Positions 38,937 to 49,018 are shown, counted from the first letter of the stretch. The stretch is DNA of 64,000 nucleotides from Muribaculaceae bacterium (GCA_029068655.1 JAIECF010000110.1:1-64000), one strand, 5' to 3'. Numbers and translations are program-made. The notes: a model not told the origin generated them from the sequence alone.

Positions 38937-41900
38937 TCAATCGTCGGGATTTAGTACTTCTTTGTAGATTTCCTTGTCTCCGTATGACTCAGCGAAAAAG
39001 TCGGAATCGAGCAGTCTGAACCATTCCGTAGAGGAGTCATCATCGGCCAGTGCCCATAGCAGCAGGGTAGAGGGATAGGGGAAATAAACTTTTCCCTGAT
39101 CGCCGGTGGGTTCTGCTTCGGATGATTCCTCATTCTCGACAGTCTCGGCTTCAGCCTCTTCCTGACTGGCAACCCCGCCGAATTTCTTTTTCAACCAATC
39201 CTTGCCCTCGGCATAGACCCTCTGACGACGTACATTCTCATCGAAATCCTCCATTGGTAGGATGCGGTTGAGGGAATATTCCTCGAAGCTTCTCCATCGC
39301 GTAAGGAAAATATATTTCCTATAAAGATGATTGTGCTTCGCCACCTGCTCGTATTTGAAGGGAGTGGAGATATAATCGAATGCGTAAGGCACTGCGCGCG
39401 GGTCGTTGACCTTTATATCGGCCATCTCCAGATCTGCCGACGAGGTGACCTCCCCATTGTTGGCTGCATACTCCACCATAGGCTCAAGCACATCCTTGGG
39501 GACCACATGCCCTGTGACGTTCGCTACCAGGAATTCCCCAACGGTGTCGTTGATACGCGGCACCAGACTATCTTTGATGGTCTTGCTCAGATGCGTCTGG
39601 AAATAGGCGAGATGTTCCTTCCAACGAAGTTTCTGCTCGTTTTCCTGCTGTTCTTTGGTGACCAGCTCTTCCTCTCCGGTCTCGCTTACCCTGCGGATAA
39701 GGCTTTCACAGAGATCGACATCTTTATAGAGTTCCATCATCAGGTTGCGATGCTGATGGAGGAATAGATAATATTCCCTATCGCTGACCTCACTGGTCTT
39801 ATAAGGGATGTAGTTGATCCTTATCTCAGTATCGACTGCCTGAGGATACGGTAGGAGGTTATTCCGGCCGAAGCCCCCTCCGAGCAGGGGCTGATTGAAC
39901 ATAGTGAAAGGAATCAACGGGCGGATGAGGATGAGGTCTTCGTAGCCTTTTTCCACTTCATTGCGGATGGCTTCCGTACGCTTTATGTATGCGTCGCCAA
40001 GAGCGATCATCTTGTCGTAGAATCTCTTGATTTCCGATTCGATGCGGTTGGCAACGCGGGCGTATGCGTCGTGAAGGAAGAGTGCCTTGAGGTCGTTTAC
40101 GGCCTTACGTTTCCTGCGTTCAAATCTGAACCAGGAAATAGCCTGCAGGATTACGGGCACAAAGAAAATACCGATCGACCACCATTCCGAATAGCGACGC
40201 ACCTTTCCAAGGTTGATGTAATGTGGCGATATCATGACAAGTATCGGCACCACGGCAAGAGAGAGCATGATGCCTAAGAGTATAGCGCGGTTGAAGCGGC
40301 TCATTATAGTCGCTTCTTGGCTAAGAAGGTCGTTGAGGTCGGTCACTACCTCCTTTTTCATCTCCGTCTGACGCGTACCGCCGTTCTTATCGCGGATGTC
40401 CTGCTCGTATGCATCGTGGTAGTCCATAAAGGCATCCTGCATGTCGCGGGGCACATCCTTCTCCACCTCATCCCAGAAAGCTCCGCGGATAGCCCCTGCG
40501 ATTTCCTTTTTCTTCTTCGAGAAGCTGTCTTGCATCTGCTTGAAGAGATCTATGACCGTAGGAAGTCCTCCGTCGTTGGCCTCAAGTTCGGAGAATATCT
40601 CTTTAAGTCGATTGAAGATGTTGAGCTTAGCAGTGTTGAATTTCTTCTTGGTTTCCGATGCGAGGATCTCGAGGGCTCCACGTGTGCTGTCATCGATGGT
40701 CGACATTATCTGATGCATCATGTTGCGCGTGAAGTCCCGCAGATATTTGTTGTAGTAGTTCCTTTTAAGGTATTTATGGAAGAAGTCCTTTACCGGATGG
40801 GGACGCGGCTCTTCCAGCTTCACTTCCTCTCTGTCCAGGTGATTGATGGTATTCCAGTCAAAGAATGACGCCGGACTATACTCATCGTCTTTAAATATCG
40901 CCAGGCTGAGGTTTGCCTTCTCATCCGTACCCTTTTTCTTAAGGCTGCGCATAAAGTCGATACCGAACTGATGGCGAGCCTTCAGGTCTTCGTTCTCTAC
41001 ATCATACACTACCGAGGTCGCTCCCATCGAGAAGTAGAAGTCTTCGGCCGAGGGTGTACCGCTGAGCAGCGGATGAGTGGAGTTGGTGGCGTAATATAGA
41101 TGTATGATGCATTGGAATAGATATTCCTGAAGATGATTGTCTGAAAGGGCTGAGTAATGGCAATCGGTACGAGTCTGCACATCCTGATAGATCATGACAT
41201 GGTCGTAGCCCCTCATGTCTGAGACTTTATGCTGCACGTCTATTTCCTGCAGAGTGCGCTTCATGCTCACCCGCTTATCTATCTGCAACGCATTAAGGTT
41301 GCTCGGGATATAAATCGCCCCGATGATTTCCATACCCTGATGGATGTGGTGGGCTAGAATGCGCCCTCTCTCCTTCTGCAGCAGACCTGCCACTGAAGGA
41401 AAGATAAGGCGTGTGAAGTCCTCATTGAGGTCTCCCAGCACCACTACGTTGAATTTTACATCCGGAGGAGCATTGCTTTCGCGCAACCCCCTGATGAACT
41501 TCTGACCTTCAGCCACGAGGTCAGACTGAAACTCATATAGTTTTCTGGCAGTTGTCCAGGCGGCTTCCTTTCGTGGGGTTGTCTGAGAGATATCTACCTT
41601 ATAATCCTTGTCGGCCATGGGAGAATAGCGCCACCAGTCACCCTCAATCACCGATTCTTTTTTGGCTTTTCTCTCTTCGTCGTTTTCAATGAGTTCTTCC
41701 ACTGAAATTTCGGATACCGCCCTGGAGTCGGCGCCGGAGTCGCCTTCTGTTTCGTTGTCGGTCGCGGATGCGGGTGCGTGCACTGGGTGTTGTACATCAT
41801 GATCTTCCCCTGCCACATTGGCTGTGGTTTGTGTCTCAGCATCGCTACGGGTCTCTTCCCCGGGGTCGGAAGTCCGCTTTATATAGACATTGTCAATCTG

Positions 41901-41972
41901 ACCGAGGAGAGCCTCGAAGTGCTCTCTCCGGTCAGATTGTTTCCTTAAGTCTATGATCCAAAGTGGAAGCAT
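38937..41972 (-). CDS. Large uncharacterised protein with central TM pair
   Basis: 1011-aa ORF; TM helices AILLGIMLSLAVVPILVMI and WSIGIFFVPVILQAISWF; 6-nt gap to the next gene. Confidence 0.78.
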   Translation of the reverse strand: MLPLWIIDLRKQSDRREHFEALLGQIDNVYIKRTSDPGEETRSDAETQTTANVAGEDHDVQHPVHAPASATDNETEGDSGADSRAVSEISVEELIENDEERKAKKESVIEGDWWRYSPMADKDYKVDISQTTPRKEAAWTTARKLYEFQSDLVAEGQKFIRGLRESNAPPDVKFNVVVLGDLNEDFTRLIFPSVAGLLQKERGRILAHHIHQGMEIIGAIYIPSNLNALQIDKRVSMKRTLQEIDVQHKVSDMRGYDHVMIYQDVQTRTDCHYSALSDNHLQEYLFQCIIHLYYATNSTHPLLSGTPSAEDFYFSMGATSVVYDVENEDLKARHQFGIDFMRSLKKKGTDEKANLSLAIFKDDEYSPASFFDWNTINHLDREEVKLEEPRPHPVKDFFHKYLKRNYYNKYLRDFTRNMMHQIMSTIDDSTRGALEILASETKKKFNTAKLNIFNRLKEIFSELEANDGGLPTVIDLFKQMQDSFSKKKKEIAGAIRGAFWDEVEKDVPRDMQDAFMDYHDAYEQDIRDKNGGTRQTEMKKEVVTDLNDLLSQEATIMSRFNRAILLGIMLSLAVVPILVMISPHYINLGKVRRYSEWWSIGIFFVPVILQAISWFRFERRKRKAVNDLKALFLHDAYARVANRIESEIKRFYDKMIALGDAYIKRTEAIRNEVEKGYEDLILIRPLIPFTMFNQPLLGGGFGRNNLLPYPQAVDTEIRINYIPYKTSEVSDREYYLFLHQHRNLMMELYKDVDLCESLIRRVSETGEEELVTKEQQENEQKLRWKEHLAYFQTHLSKTIKDSLVPRINDTVGEFLVANVTGHVVPKDVLEPMVEYAANNGEVTSSADLEMADIKVNDPRAVPYAFDYISTPFKYEQVAKHNHLYRKYIFLTRWRSFEEYSLNRILPMEDFDENVRRQRVYAEGKDWLKKKFGGVASQEEAEAETVENEESSEAEPTGDQGKVYFPYPSTLLLWALADDDSSTEWFRLLDSDFFAESYGDKEIYKEVLNPDD

Positions 41973-41991
41973 GCGCTATTGTCTTAGAGTC

Positions 41992-44900
41992 TTATTTCTT
42001 GAAATCGTTGACTGAAGCGTAGTCGTTTCTCAACAGATTGAAGAAGATGCTGTAGATGCGGCGTTCTTCGAGAGTCGGGGCATCGCTCTTCTTCTTGTTG
42101 AGGGTGTCGAGCAGATTCTTACGCTTTGCGGCATAGTTCTGCTTCAGGATCTCCTCTCCTCTTATCGGGGTCTCACCGGGCACGCGGCTACGGATGATAG
42201 CCTGGATCAGTCTGTCGGTAGTCTCGCCGAAACGGTCGTTGTGATAGAGGTCGATGTATGTCTCGAATCTCTCCACGAAGGTGTTCCCCTCGATTGTATG
42301 GAAGAGGGCGCGTCCGTCGGCCTCGGTGCAGATGGCAAGCTTGCCGTCGGTCTTTGCGCCGTCAGTGATCAGAGCCTTGGGAAGGGCGATCTTCTCTGAC
42401 ACCTCAGAATCCTGAATATACATCGTATCGATATAGAGTTCCTTATCGTACTCATCCTGATAGAACAAGGGTGAGAGTTCCTCGCGAAGCTCGTTGAGCA
42501 TCAGCATCTTCACGTATGAGTGGTGCTGGGGAAGCACTTCGAGCGGGAGATGGTCGATGGTGAGCTTGTCGAGGTGCTGCGCGAAGTCGCCATGGAAATG
42601 ATATTTCTGGCGGAAGGTGGCATGGTCGTAGACATTCTTGATCGCATCGTAGATGCGGTAGTCTCTGAGTGCCAAGCCAAACTTTGACTTGAGTACCATA
42701 GCGGAGTTTTCATCCTCTCCTTTCTCGAAGCGGTGTTTGTTGTTGCCTTTCTGATAGCCGAGCATCTCCTCAGCGAGGTCTTCGCTGGCAGTCACGAAGA
42801 TGATGTGCTCCTCTTTCTTTGTCACTGCTATGCGGTTGTTGTTGTAGCTGAAGAAGAGCGCGGGATTGAGGGAACGCCTTACGTCATCCTTTTCATCGTT
42901 GGTAAGCTCGGAGAAGAATGAGTATATCTTCTTATTGTACCAGCCTTCCTGAATCGATTTGTCTTGCTGGAGTATTTTTTCAAAAGAGATTTCGGCAAGC
43001 TGAAGGAAGTCGTTGATTACCTTTTCAGCCTTAACGTTGCCTTGGTCTGCAATGTTTTGGTTTGCGAAGAATCTGATCTCGACGGTCTTCTTGTCGTCAT
43101 CCGCGTTGGCTACAGTCAGCTTATACTGATTGATGAGATCGACCTGCCTCTTAGAAAGATTCTCCTCATTATATGAATAAAGGGAATTGTTGACCAGTTT
43201 TTTCAGGTCATCGCGTTCCGGAGTTTCGTCTTCACTGGAAGATATGACTTTTGTATACTGCTTGCTGAAGAAATTGCCGGCCTTCCAGCCATTGCCATCG
43301 CAGATATTCTTCAGCATCGGAAGGTAGACAGTAGTGACGTCAAGGGCGGCTTCACCAAATTTAGTGGCGAGCTTATTGTATTCCTTGACAGCATCCGCAT
43401 TCATCTCCTGGGCTTTGCTCATGATGCCCTGGATATAGCGGGCGAGTTTTGACAGCTCGTCATTATGCTCGTCCATTACGAAATCCCTCTTGATTTCGTC
43501 TGCCCACTTTTTCACTTCTGCAGTTATCACCTCATCGGCATACTGAGACACTAAATTTTTATATTCCCTTATGTCATCGGCATTGTTTTTAAGGCCGATT
43601 TTTTCTTTAAAGTCGATAGTCTCTGCATCTGTGCTTGCTTCACGAACCTTTTGATCCGATACACCTTCGTCTTGTGCCGCGGAGTTCCCTTTTGGCTGGA
43701 GCTCCTTGTTGAGTTTTTCTCTTACGGCTTTGATGGCCGCATGGGCATATGCAAGTCCATGGTTGCGGATCAGTTCTTCTGCATCCTGCCAGATCTGGTT
43801 GACAATGACCTTCTTTGTCTCATTCTTCTTTTCATCCTTACTGGCATTAGCCATCGCGGTTTTAAGGCTGTCCAGGTCATTGTTGATGTTGTCGAATTTA
43901 TATCGGTCATCCATGACTTTGGATTCGACATCTATTCCATCGATGAGTTCTGTGATCGCAGCAGATTGGTCGGCGACCAGTTTGTGGGCAATTGTATGCG
44001 GCTCCTTTTCATTCAGTTCCTTGAATAATTTTGCGGCGATCTTATCCACATCCTCCTTGCTGACTGTGGCTTGCTTTTTGTCGCTGCAAAGGAGCCAAGA
44101 GCGAAGGATATCTCTTTTGAAGCGCGCACGCATATACTTGTTGTATTGCTCGATAGGCTTCTGCAGAGAAACGTATCCCATCGGCACGAGGAACTCCTCA
44201 TGGTTCTTCTCCATGATATCGTTCATGTAGTTGTCGATATCGCTTCGGAATGTGGCGCCTGCCTGGCCGTTGTGCAGATGATAAAGCATCTCGGCGGTAT
44301 TCTGGATCATCGTGCCGGGAGAGCCGAGGCTTGTACCCTTGTCGGTCTGGATGTCTACGGGGATGACATAATAGAAGGGGCAATAGCGTTTCTTGGAGTC
44401 GACGAGGTTATAGTCGTTGTTGAAGGCCAGTCGATGCATCACTGTGTTCTGCTTCTCGTCGTAGCTCATCTTCTTGAAGGCCTCGAGCTCGGAGAACACA
44501 CCATAGGCGTTGAGCGAATACTTCTCCTCAGTGGAGTTGGCGTCGATAAACACCTTGGGCATATAAAGAGTATACACGAGCTGAGGATCGCCGTTTCCTA
44601 CGATCTGATGGTGAAGCTGATTGATATGATAGAGCACATCGTTGAAGATGCCTGAACCGGTGCCTCCGAGCGAGCTGCTGACGAGCCAGTAGTAGATCAC
44701 GCAGTCCTCTCCACCGATAGTCTTGACATCATTGAGTGAAGAGATGGCAGACTGCAGTTTGGATTGGAAATCGGCCAGAGAGTGGGCGAAGGCGATACGC
44801 GACTTGATACGGAATGCGCCTGCACCGAACGAGAGCGGCTGATCAGGAATCTTAGTTGCCAGCTCAGGAGAGCAAGCCTCAAGAATACGCTTATTGATTA

Positions 44901-45219
44901 GAGAGGAAGATTCTCTCTTGGCCTCATAATATATGGCCGATGGATTGGCTTTCCCTAAATTGATGAGGTCGGTCTGCGGATTGATGAAGGGTACGTTGCC
45001 GTTCTCGAAAGAAGACCGGTTGTCGCGGTTTGCGTTGTCAATGTCGCGCTGGTCGGTGTCGATGAAGATGAAGCGATAGTTATCGTTCATCGCCTGCAGG
45101 CGAGTTTTCGATGCAGTCGCAGTCGGGAAGCGCTTCTCATAAACTTTTGACTTGATCTTAGCCACAGTCTTGACGCCCTGGCCGCCAATGCCGATAAAGA
45201 TATGTTTCTCGTTGGCCAT
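41992..45219 (-). CDS. Tubulin/FtsZ-like GTPase family protein (Tubulin_2-like)
   Basis: N-terminal FIGIGGQGVKTVAKIKSKV, tubulin signature SSSLGGTGSGIFNDVLYHI, 1075 aa. Confidence 0.87.
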   Translation of the reverse strand: MANEKHIFIGIGGQGVKTVAKIKSKVYEKRFPTATASKTRLQAMNDNYRFIFIDTDQRDIDNANRDNRSSFENGNVPFINPQTDLINLGKANPSAIYYEAKRESSSLINKRILEACSPELATKIPDQPLSFGAGAFRIKSRIAFAHSLADFQSKLQSAISSLNDVKTIGGEDCVIYYWLVSSSLGGTGSGIFNDVLYHINQLHHQIVGNGDPQLVYTLYMPKVFIDANSTEEKYSLNAYGVFSELEAFKKMSYDEKQNTVMHRLAFNNDYNLVDSKKRYCPFYYVIPVDIQTDKGTSLGSPGTMIQNTAEMLYHLHNGQAGATFRSDIDNYMNDIMEKNHEEFLVPMGYVSLQKPIEQYNKYMRARFKRDILRSWLLCSDKKQATVSKEDVDKIAAKLFKELNEKEPHTIAHKLVADQSAAITELIDGIDVESKVMDDRYKFDNINNDLDSLKTAMANASKDEKKNETKKVIVNQIWQDAEELIRNHGLAYAHAAIKAVREKLNKELQPKGNSAAQDEGVSDQKVREASTDAETIDFKEKIGLKNNADDIREYKNLVSQYADEVITAEVKKWADEIKRDFVMDEHNDELSKLARYIQGIMSKAQEMNADAVKEYNKLATKFGEAALDVTTVYLPMLKNICDGNGWKAGNFFSKQYTKVISSSEDETPERDDLKKLVNNSLYSYNEENLSKRQVDLINQYKLTVANADDDKKTVEIRFFANQNIADQGNVKAEKVINDFLQLAEISFEKILQQDKSIQEGWYNKKIYSFFSELTNDEKDDVRRSLNPALFFSYNNNRIAVTKKEEHIIFVTASEDLAEEMLGYQKGNNKHRFEKGEDENSAMVLKSKFGLALRDYRIYDAIKNVYDHATFRQKYHFHGDFAQHLDKLTIDHLPLEVLPQHHSYVKMLMLNELREELSPLFYQDEYDKELYIDTMYIQDSEVSEKIALPKALITDGAKTDGKLAICTEADGRALFHTIEGNTFVERFETYIDLYHNDRFGETTDRLIQAIIRSRVPGETPIRGEEILKQNYAAKRKNLLDTLNKKKSDAPTLEERRIYSIFFNLLRNDYASVNDFKK

Positions 45220-45241
45220 GAGTATTATGGTATTTTTATTG

Positions 45242-46882
45242 TTATTTTTTCTTTTTAATATTGATTGTCACTCGGTGGGTGATGTTCTGCCGGTTTTCAC
45301 CGCATTTCAGCGATACGGAAGTCGGCGAACCGTATCTGCTCAGCTTACCCTGCATTTTATCGCCGTTTCTCACGTATCCTTTACTCGGCTTCCATATGAA
45401 GACGGGTTTCTTTAGACTGAAAGGACTGAATGTCTTCTTGACTACATCAATCGACCATGGAGCATCGGAAAGATTACATTTGTTGTTGCCTCCCGCTCCG
45501 ATTTTCAATGAGGCCTGTGGGGAAATATAGATACGCGGGGATGGCCCTACGATATTTCCTGTAGCATCCCTGAGTGAAACCTCACCTTCGAATTTCTCGG
45601 ATCTGTTTCTGCCTGCGGCTTTGATCACGAGGAAGATATATATGATGAGCAGCACGAGCAGTGTGACGCAGAGCCAGAAGGGGAGCCAGAAAGTCCAGAG
45701 CCATCCGCTACGTTCGGTCGAAGTGTCGGGTATCGGCTTGTCGATGCTGAGACGTTTAAGCTCGCTGTCGTAGTCCGTAGGTAGCATGAGCCCTATATTG
45801 AGTGCCTCGTTGTCATATCTATGCAGACCGATACTCTTGTTTTTGAGTCTACCCAGCTTGATGTCCTTGATGACGGTGTCGGTCGTAATCTGCCATACTC
45901 CTTTATTGTTTTTAAAGTAAAAATCTGATCCTGAGTCTGTGTAGGTGGAGTCAATCTGAAGCTTCGTGTACAGCTTATTGGGCTTCCAGTGGATCTCTGC
46001 TATGGTATTGCCGTCAATGTCAATATTTGTGCTGAAACGGGGATTCAGGTTTCTTGCATTGTCGATCTCGATCACGGCCTTGAGTTTTTCGGTCATGATC
46101 TCGCGTGCGAGCTGGTCAAACCAGTGGGAGATTGCAGCCTGGTCGGAGATGGCATCAACAACATCAAACTTGCGGGTGACGCCGGTGTTGTTGAATACCT
46201 CCTCCTTGAGCTGATCAAGGCAAAATCCCTTCATGGTCCCCATTGGAGGGAGCTTCATCGCCACCACGCGAGTATGCTTGCCATCTGTGACATTTTCGAA
46301 ATTCTTATTCAGATCCACCAACAAGCCGGAATGGATGGGAGTCTCTCCTTGGCCGGGAAGATCGTTGAGGAAGTCGGTGATGATCACCACCACATTCATG
46401 TCTATATCCTGATTATTTCGCATTGAACCGTTGACGGCCTCAACTGCTTTGGCAACATCCGTATTGGCGCGAAATGTGCGGTCATAACCTGCATTATTAT
46501 ATAGCGTTGACAAAGCGTTCTCAAGAGTCTGCTTTGTACCTTCGTTATCGATCTTCACCTCAAGACCGGGGACGTTTGACTTGGCTTCGGTGCCGAACGG
46601 TATTACTGTCACCTGCTCCCCGTTTGGAAGAGAGCGGCTGAAAGCCTTCAACGCCGGTGTTACTATCGAATCGTATTTTACCATTGAGCCGGATACATCT
46701 ATGGCAAAGATATAATGCGTATGCATGTTCTCCAGTTCCGGATGATAGAGTCTCGTAAGTTTCGGGAACTGCTGCTCCAGATATGTCATGGAAGATGTAT
46801 TTCCTTGCGTAGATGTCTGAGCAAGACTTAATCCACACGTCAGGCATAGTAAAAGAAAAAATAACGTTGATGTCTTTTTCAT
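45242..46882 (-). CDS. vWA-domain protein with signal peptide and C-terminal TM/FHA-like tail
   Basis: MIDAS HYIFAIDVSGSMVKYDS; TM FWLPFWLCVTLLVLLIIYIFLVI; start trimmed to MKKTSTLFFLLL. Confidence 0.85.
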   Translation of the reverse strand: MKKTSTLFFLLLCLTCGLSLAQTSTQGNTSSMTYLEQQFPKLTRLYHPELENMHTHYIFAIDVSGSMVKYDSIVTPALKAFSRSLPNGEQVTVIPFGTEAKSNVPGLEVKIDNEGTKQTLENALSTLYNNAGYDRTFRANTDVAKAVEAVNGSMRNNQDIDMNVVVIITDFLNDLPGQGETPIHSGLLVDLNKNFENVTDGKHTRVVAMKLPPMGTMKGFCLDQLKEEVFNNTGVTRKFDVVDAISDQAAISHWFDQLAREIMTEKLKAVIEIDNARNLNPRFSTNIDIDGNTIAEIHWKPNKLYTKLQIDSTYTDSGSDFYFKNNKGVWQITTDTVIKDIKLGRLKNKSIGLHRYDNEALNIGLMLPTDYDSELKRLSIDKPIPDTSTERSGWLWTFWLPFWLCVTLLVLLIIYIFLVIKAAGRNRSEKFEGEVSLRDATGNIVGPSPRIYISPQASLKIGAGGNNKCNLSDAPWSIDVVKKTFSPFSLKKPVFIWKPSKGYVRNGDKMQGKLSRYGSPTSVSLKCGENRQNITHRVTINIKKKK

Positions 46883-47206
46883 GATGCGATGTCTATTTAA
46901 TGCTTTTATCAATGTCCGGAAACGACCATTTCTTTGAAGTTAGGGTCTTTATTGCAAAATTAGCAATTTTTTTGATTCATTCAAAATATTTTTGAAAATA
47001 TATAATATATAAGGTCCAATTGTTCGTTCCTTTAAAAGGAATTTCTTTGAGAGACTCCATATTGCCTATATACAAGAACGATGACATTTCCTCGACTCAA
47101 TGTATATTTATGTAGTCCACGAGGGAACTCGGATCGAACCGGGCAAGGCTTTTGCTTACGCTTGTTATAAATGTTTTGGGAATGGGCGATGCGGACTGTC
47201 TTTGAG

Positions 47207-47258
47207 TCGAATAATAGCCAAAAGTGGATGTTTTTACCCACTTTTGGCTATTATTCGA
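47207..47258 (-). terminator. Perfect 21-bp-stem hairpin between the Sel1 gene and the vWA operon
   Basis: TCGAATAATAGCCAAAAGTGG - 10 nt loop - CCACTTTTGGCTATTATTCGA. Confidence 0.6.
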
Positions 47259-47282
47259 TTAAGGGATTTGTCTGGGAAGGAA

Positions 47283-48167
47283 TCAGTCTTCCTCTATGGA
47301 GGGATCGTAGTCTTCGGTGTCGGATTCGGCTTTCAGGGCTTCGGCCCGCCTTCGCCATTTTTGTATGTCGGTGCGAAATTCTGTCTTTTCTTCCGGGGTC
47401 AGGTTGTGGTCTTCGTCAAGCTGCTCCTCAAGGAGATTGGCGATTGATTCGGCCCCGCGCCAGTCGCCTGCGAAGTAAGCCTCGCCAAAGTATTTCAGGG
47501 CGAGCCAGAATGATTTGCCGCATCCTATGCCGTCGGCATAAAGCCATCCGAGGCGGTAGAGGTATTCCTCGTCTTCTTCATCGAGCCTTGCCGCTGTCTT
47601 AGTCCATCTGAAAAGAGCTTCTGTGCGCTCCGTGTCGTCAATATAGTCGGGCATCACTATATCCCAGTAATAGTCGCTGAGCTTTTCGGCCGCTTCCGCG
47701 TCTTCCTCCGCTATCTGCTCGAGATATTCTATTCCCACCTCTGGATCGCCCCCTCTTGCCATATTCAGGAAGTAGTCGCCGAGCCAGTTGCACGCATATT
47801 TCTTCCAATGACTATCTTTTTCAGCACATTTCTCATAGAATCTCTCCGCATCGTAATGGTCATATTTCTGGCGGGGGCCTCCTTCCGCCTGATCGGGAGT
47901 CTCGGCGTTGTCGCACATATAGCCCAGTATGTAGTAGCCTAAAGCTTCCCCTCCTTCGAAAGCGGCTTTTTCCGCGTATCCGAAACTTTTGTCAAGATCG
48001 ACAGGAACGCCTATCCCTTCGTGCAGCAGCAAAGCTATGAGGCCGTCTCGCTCGCTGCTGTCGGGAGCGTCATTGATTATCTTGAATATCTGTTGCGGGA
48101 TTGCGGGATTGCTGTCTCTATTTTCCAACATGCGAAGAAACGTGTCGGTAAGCGATTCCTTTGTCAT
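47283..48167 (-). CDS. Sel1-like repeat protein
   Basis: ALLLHEGIGVPVDLDKSFGYAEKAAFEGGEALGYYILGYMC, LYRLGWLYADGIGCGKSFWLALKYFGEAYFAGD. Confidence 0.8.
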   Translation of the reverse strand: MTKESLTDTFLRMLENRDSNPAIPQQIFKIINDAPDSSERDGLIALLLHEGIGVPVDLDKSFGYAEKAAFEGGEALGYYILGYMCDNAETPDQAEGGPRQKYDHYDAERFYEKCAEKDSHWKKYACNWLGDYFLNMARGGDPEVGIEYLEQIAEEDAEAAEKLSDYYWDIVMPDYIDDTERTEALFRWTKTAARLDEEDEEYLYRLGWLYADGIGCGKSFWLALKYFGEAYFAGDWRGAESIANLLEEQLDEDHNLTPEEKTEFRTDIQKWRRRAEALKAESDTEDYDPSIEED

Positions 48168-48193
48168 TGCTTTCTTGTATTGTATTTAGTCAT

Positions 48194-49018
48194 TCAGTCA
48201 AATCTCACCCGGGGGTTCATCTGCGAAGGTGATTTCCAGTCGATGCCGTATTCCTCTTTCAGAAGTTCACGCTTCGCGTTCCAGTATTTGAAGCAGAATC
48301 CCATGTGGCGCGGAGCGTTGGCAAAGCGCTCATCAAGACGGCGTTTTACATCGTAGTAGATATCTTCCCACCGGAAGGTGTATTCCACAGGGTCACATCT
48401 GAGATGTCCGATGCCCGGTTCCATTATTATCTTCATGAGTTCCTGAGAGGTGAACAGTCCTGCTATTGCATCCTGAAGCTCCTTACTGAAGAAACTGTCG
48501 TAGTATCTGGCATCTTCAAGAAGTATCCTGAGTTTCAGGAGGCGACGTGCGCGCCCCTTGAGGTCTTCGTTGAGTTTCCCCATCTGGAAAGCCTTGCGCA
48601 GGAACATGAGGGTGAGATCGTAGGAGGCGTGATTGTAGACTGTATCGTTGACGGCGTCGATGATTCTCGGCACAGTCTCCTCGAGGGCGTCCCATGGCGC
48701 TTCCTCACAGCGTATGATTTCCCGCACCGTGTAGGCGATATCCTTGACTGGAGGGAAATCGTTAAGTTCCACATATGTTTCCGCGAGAAGCGCGTATAGC
48801 TCAAGAAGGTCGGAGGCGTTGCTTTTTGTAGCGTATTCCTTTTCAAGCATCTCGATAAGAGAAGAGAAGCACATGGCGTCTGCCTCAAGCATCTCGTCCT
48901 TCTCCATCTCCTCCATCTCCTCTCTCATGGTGATGACACGGTCGATTCTGTTCTCTATCGAATCGGAGGAATCCGAAACGATTGCTTCTATTTTCGCTTT
49001 AAGGTCTTTTTTGTGCAT
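48194..49018 (-). CDS. Hypothetical helical protein
   Basis: ~274-aa ORF co-directional with the Sel1 gene; start trimmed to MHKKDLKAKIEAI. Confidence 0.7.
   Translation of the reverse strand: MHKKDLKAKIEAIVSDSSDSIENRIDRVITMREEMEEMEKDEMLEADAMCFSSLIEMLEKEYATKSNASDLLELYALLAETYVELNDFPPVKDIAYTVREIIRCEEAPWDALEETVPRIIDAVNDTVYNHASYDLTLMFLRKAFQMGKLNEDLKGRARRLLKLRILLEDARYYDSFFSKELQDAIAGLFTSQELMKIIMEPGIGHLRCDPVEYTFRWEDIYYDVKRRLDERFANAPRHMGFCFKYWNAKRELLKEEYGIDWKSPSQMNPRVRFD

Noticed and set aside
47110-47160. GGATCGAACC-like T-loop sequence suggesting a tRNA fragment
   Set aside because: No acceptor stem, D-arm or anticodon arm could be built around it
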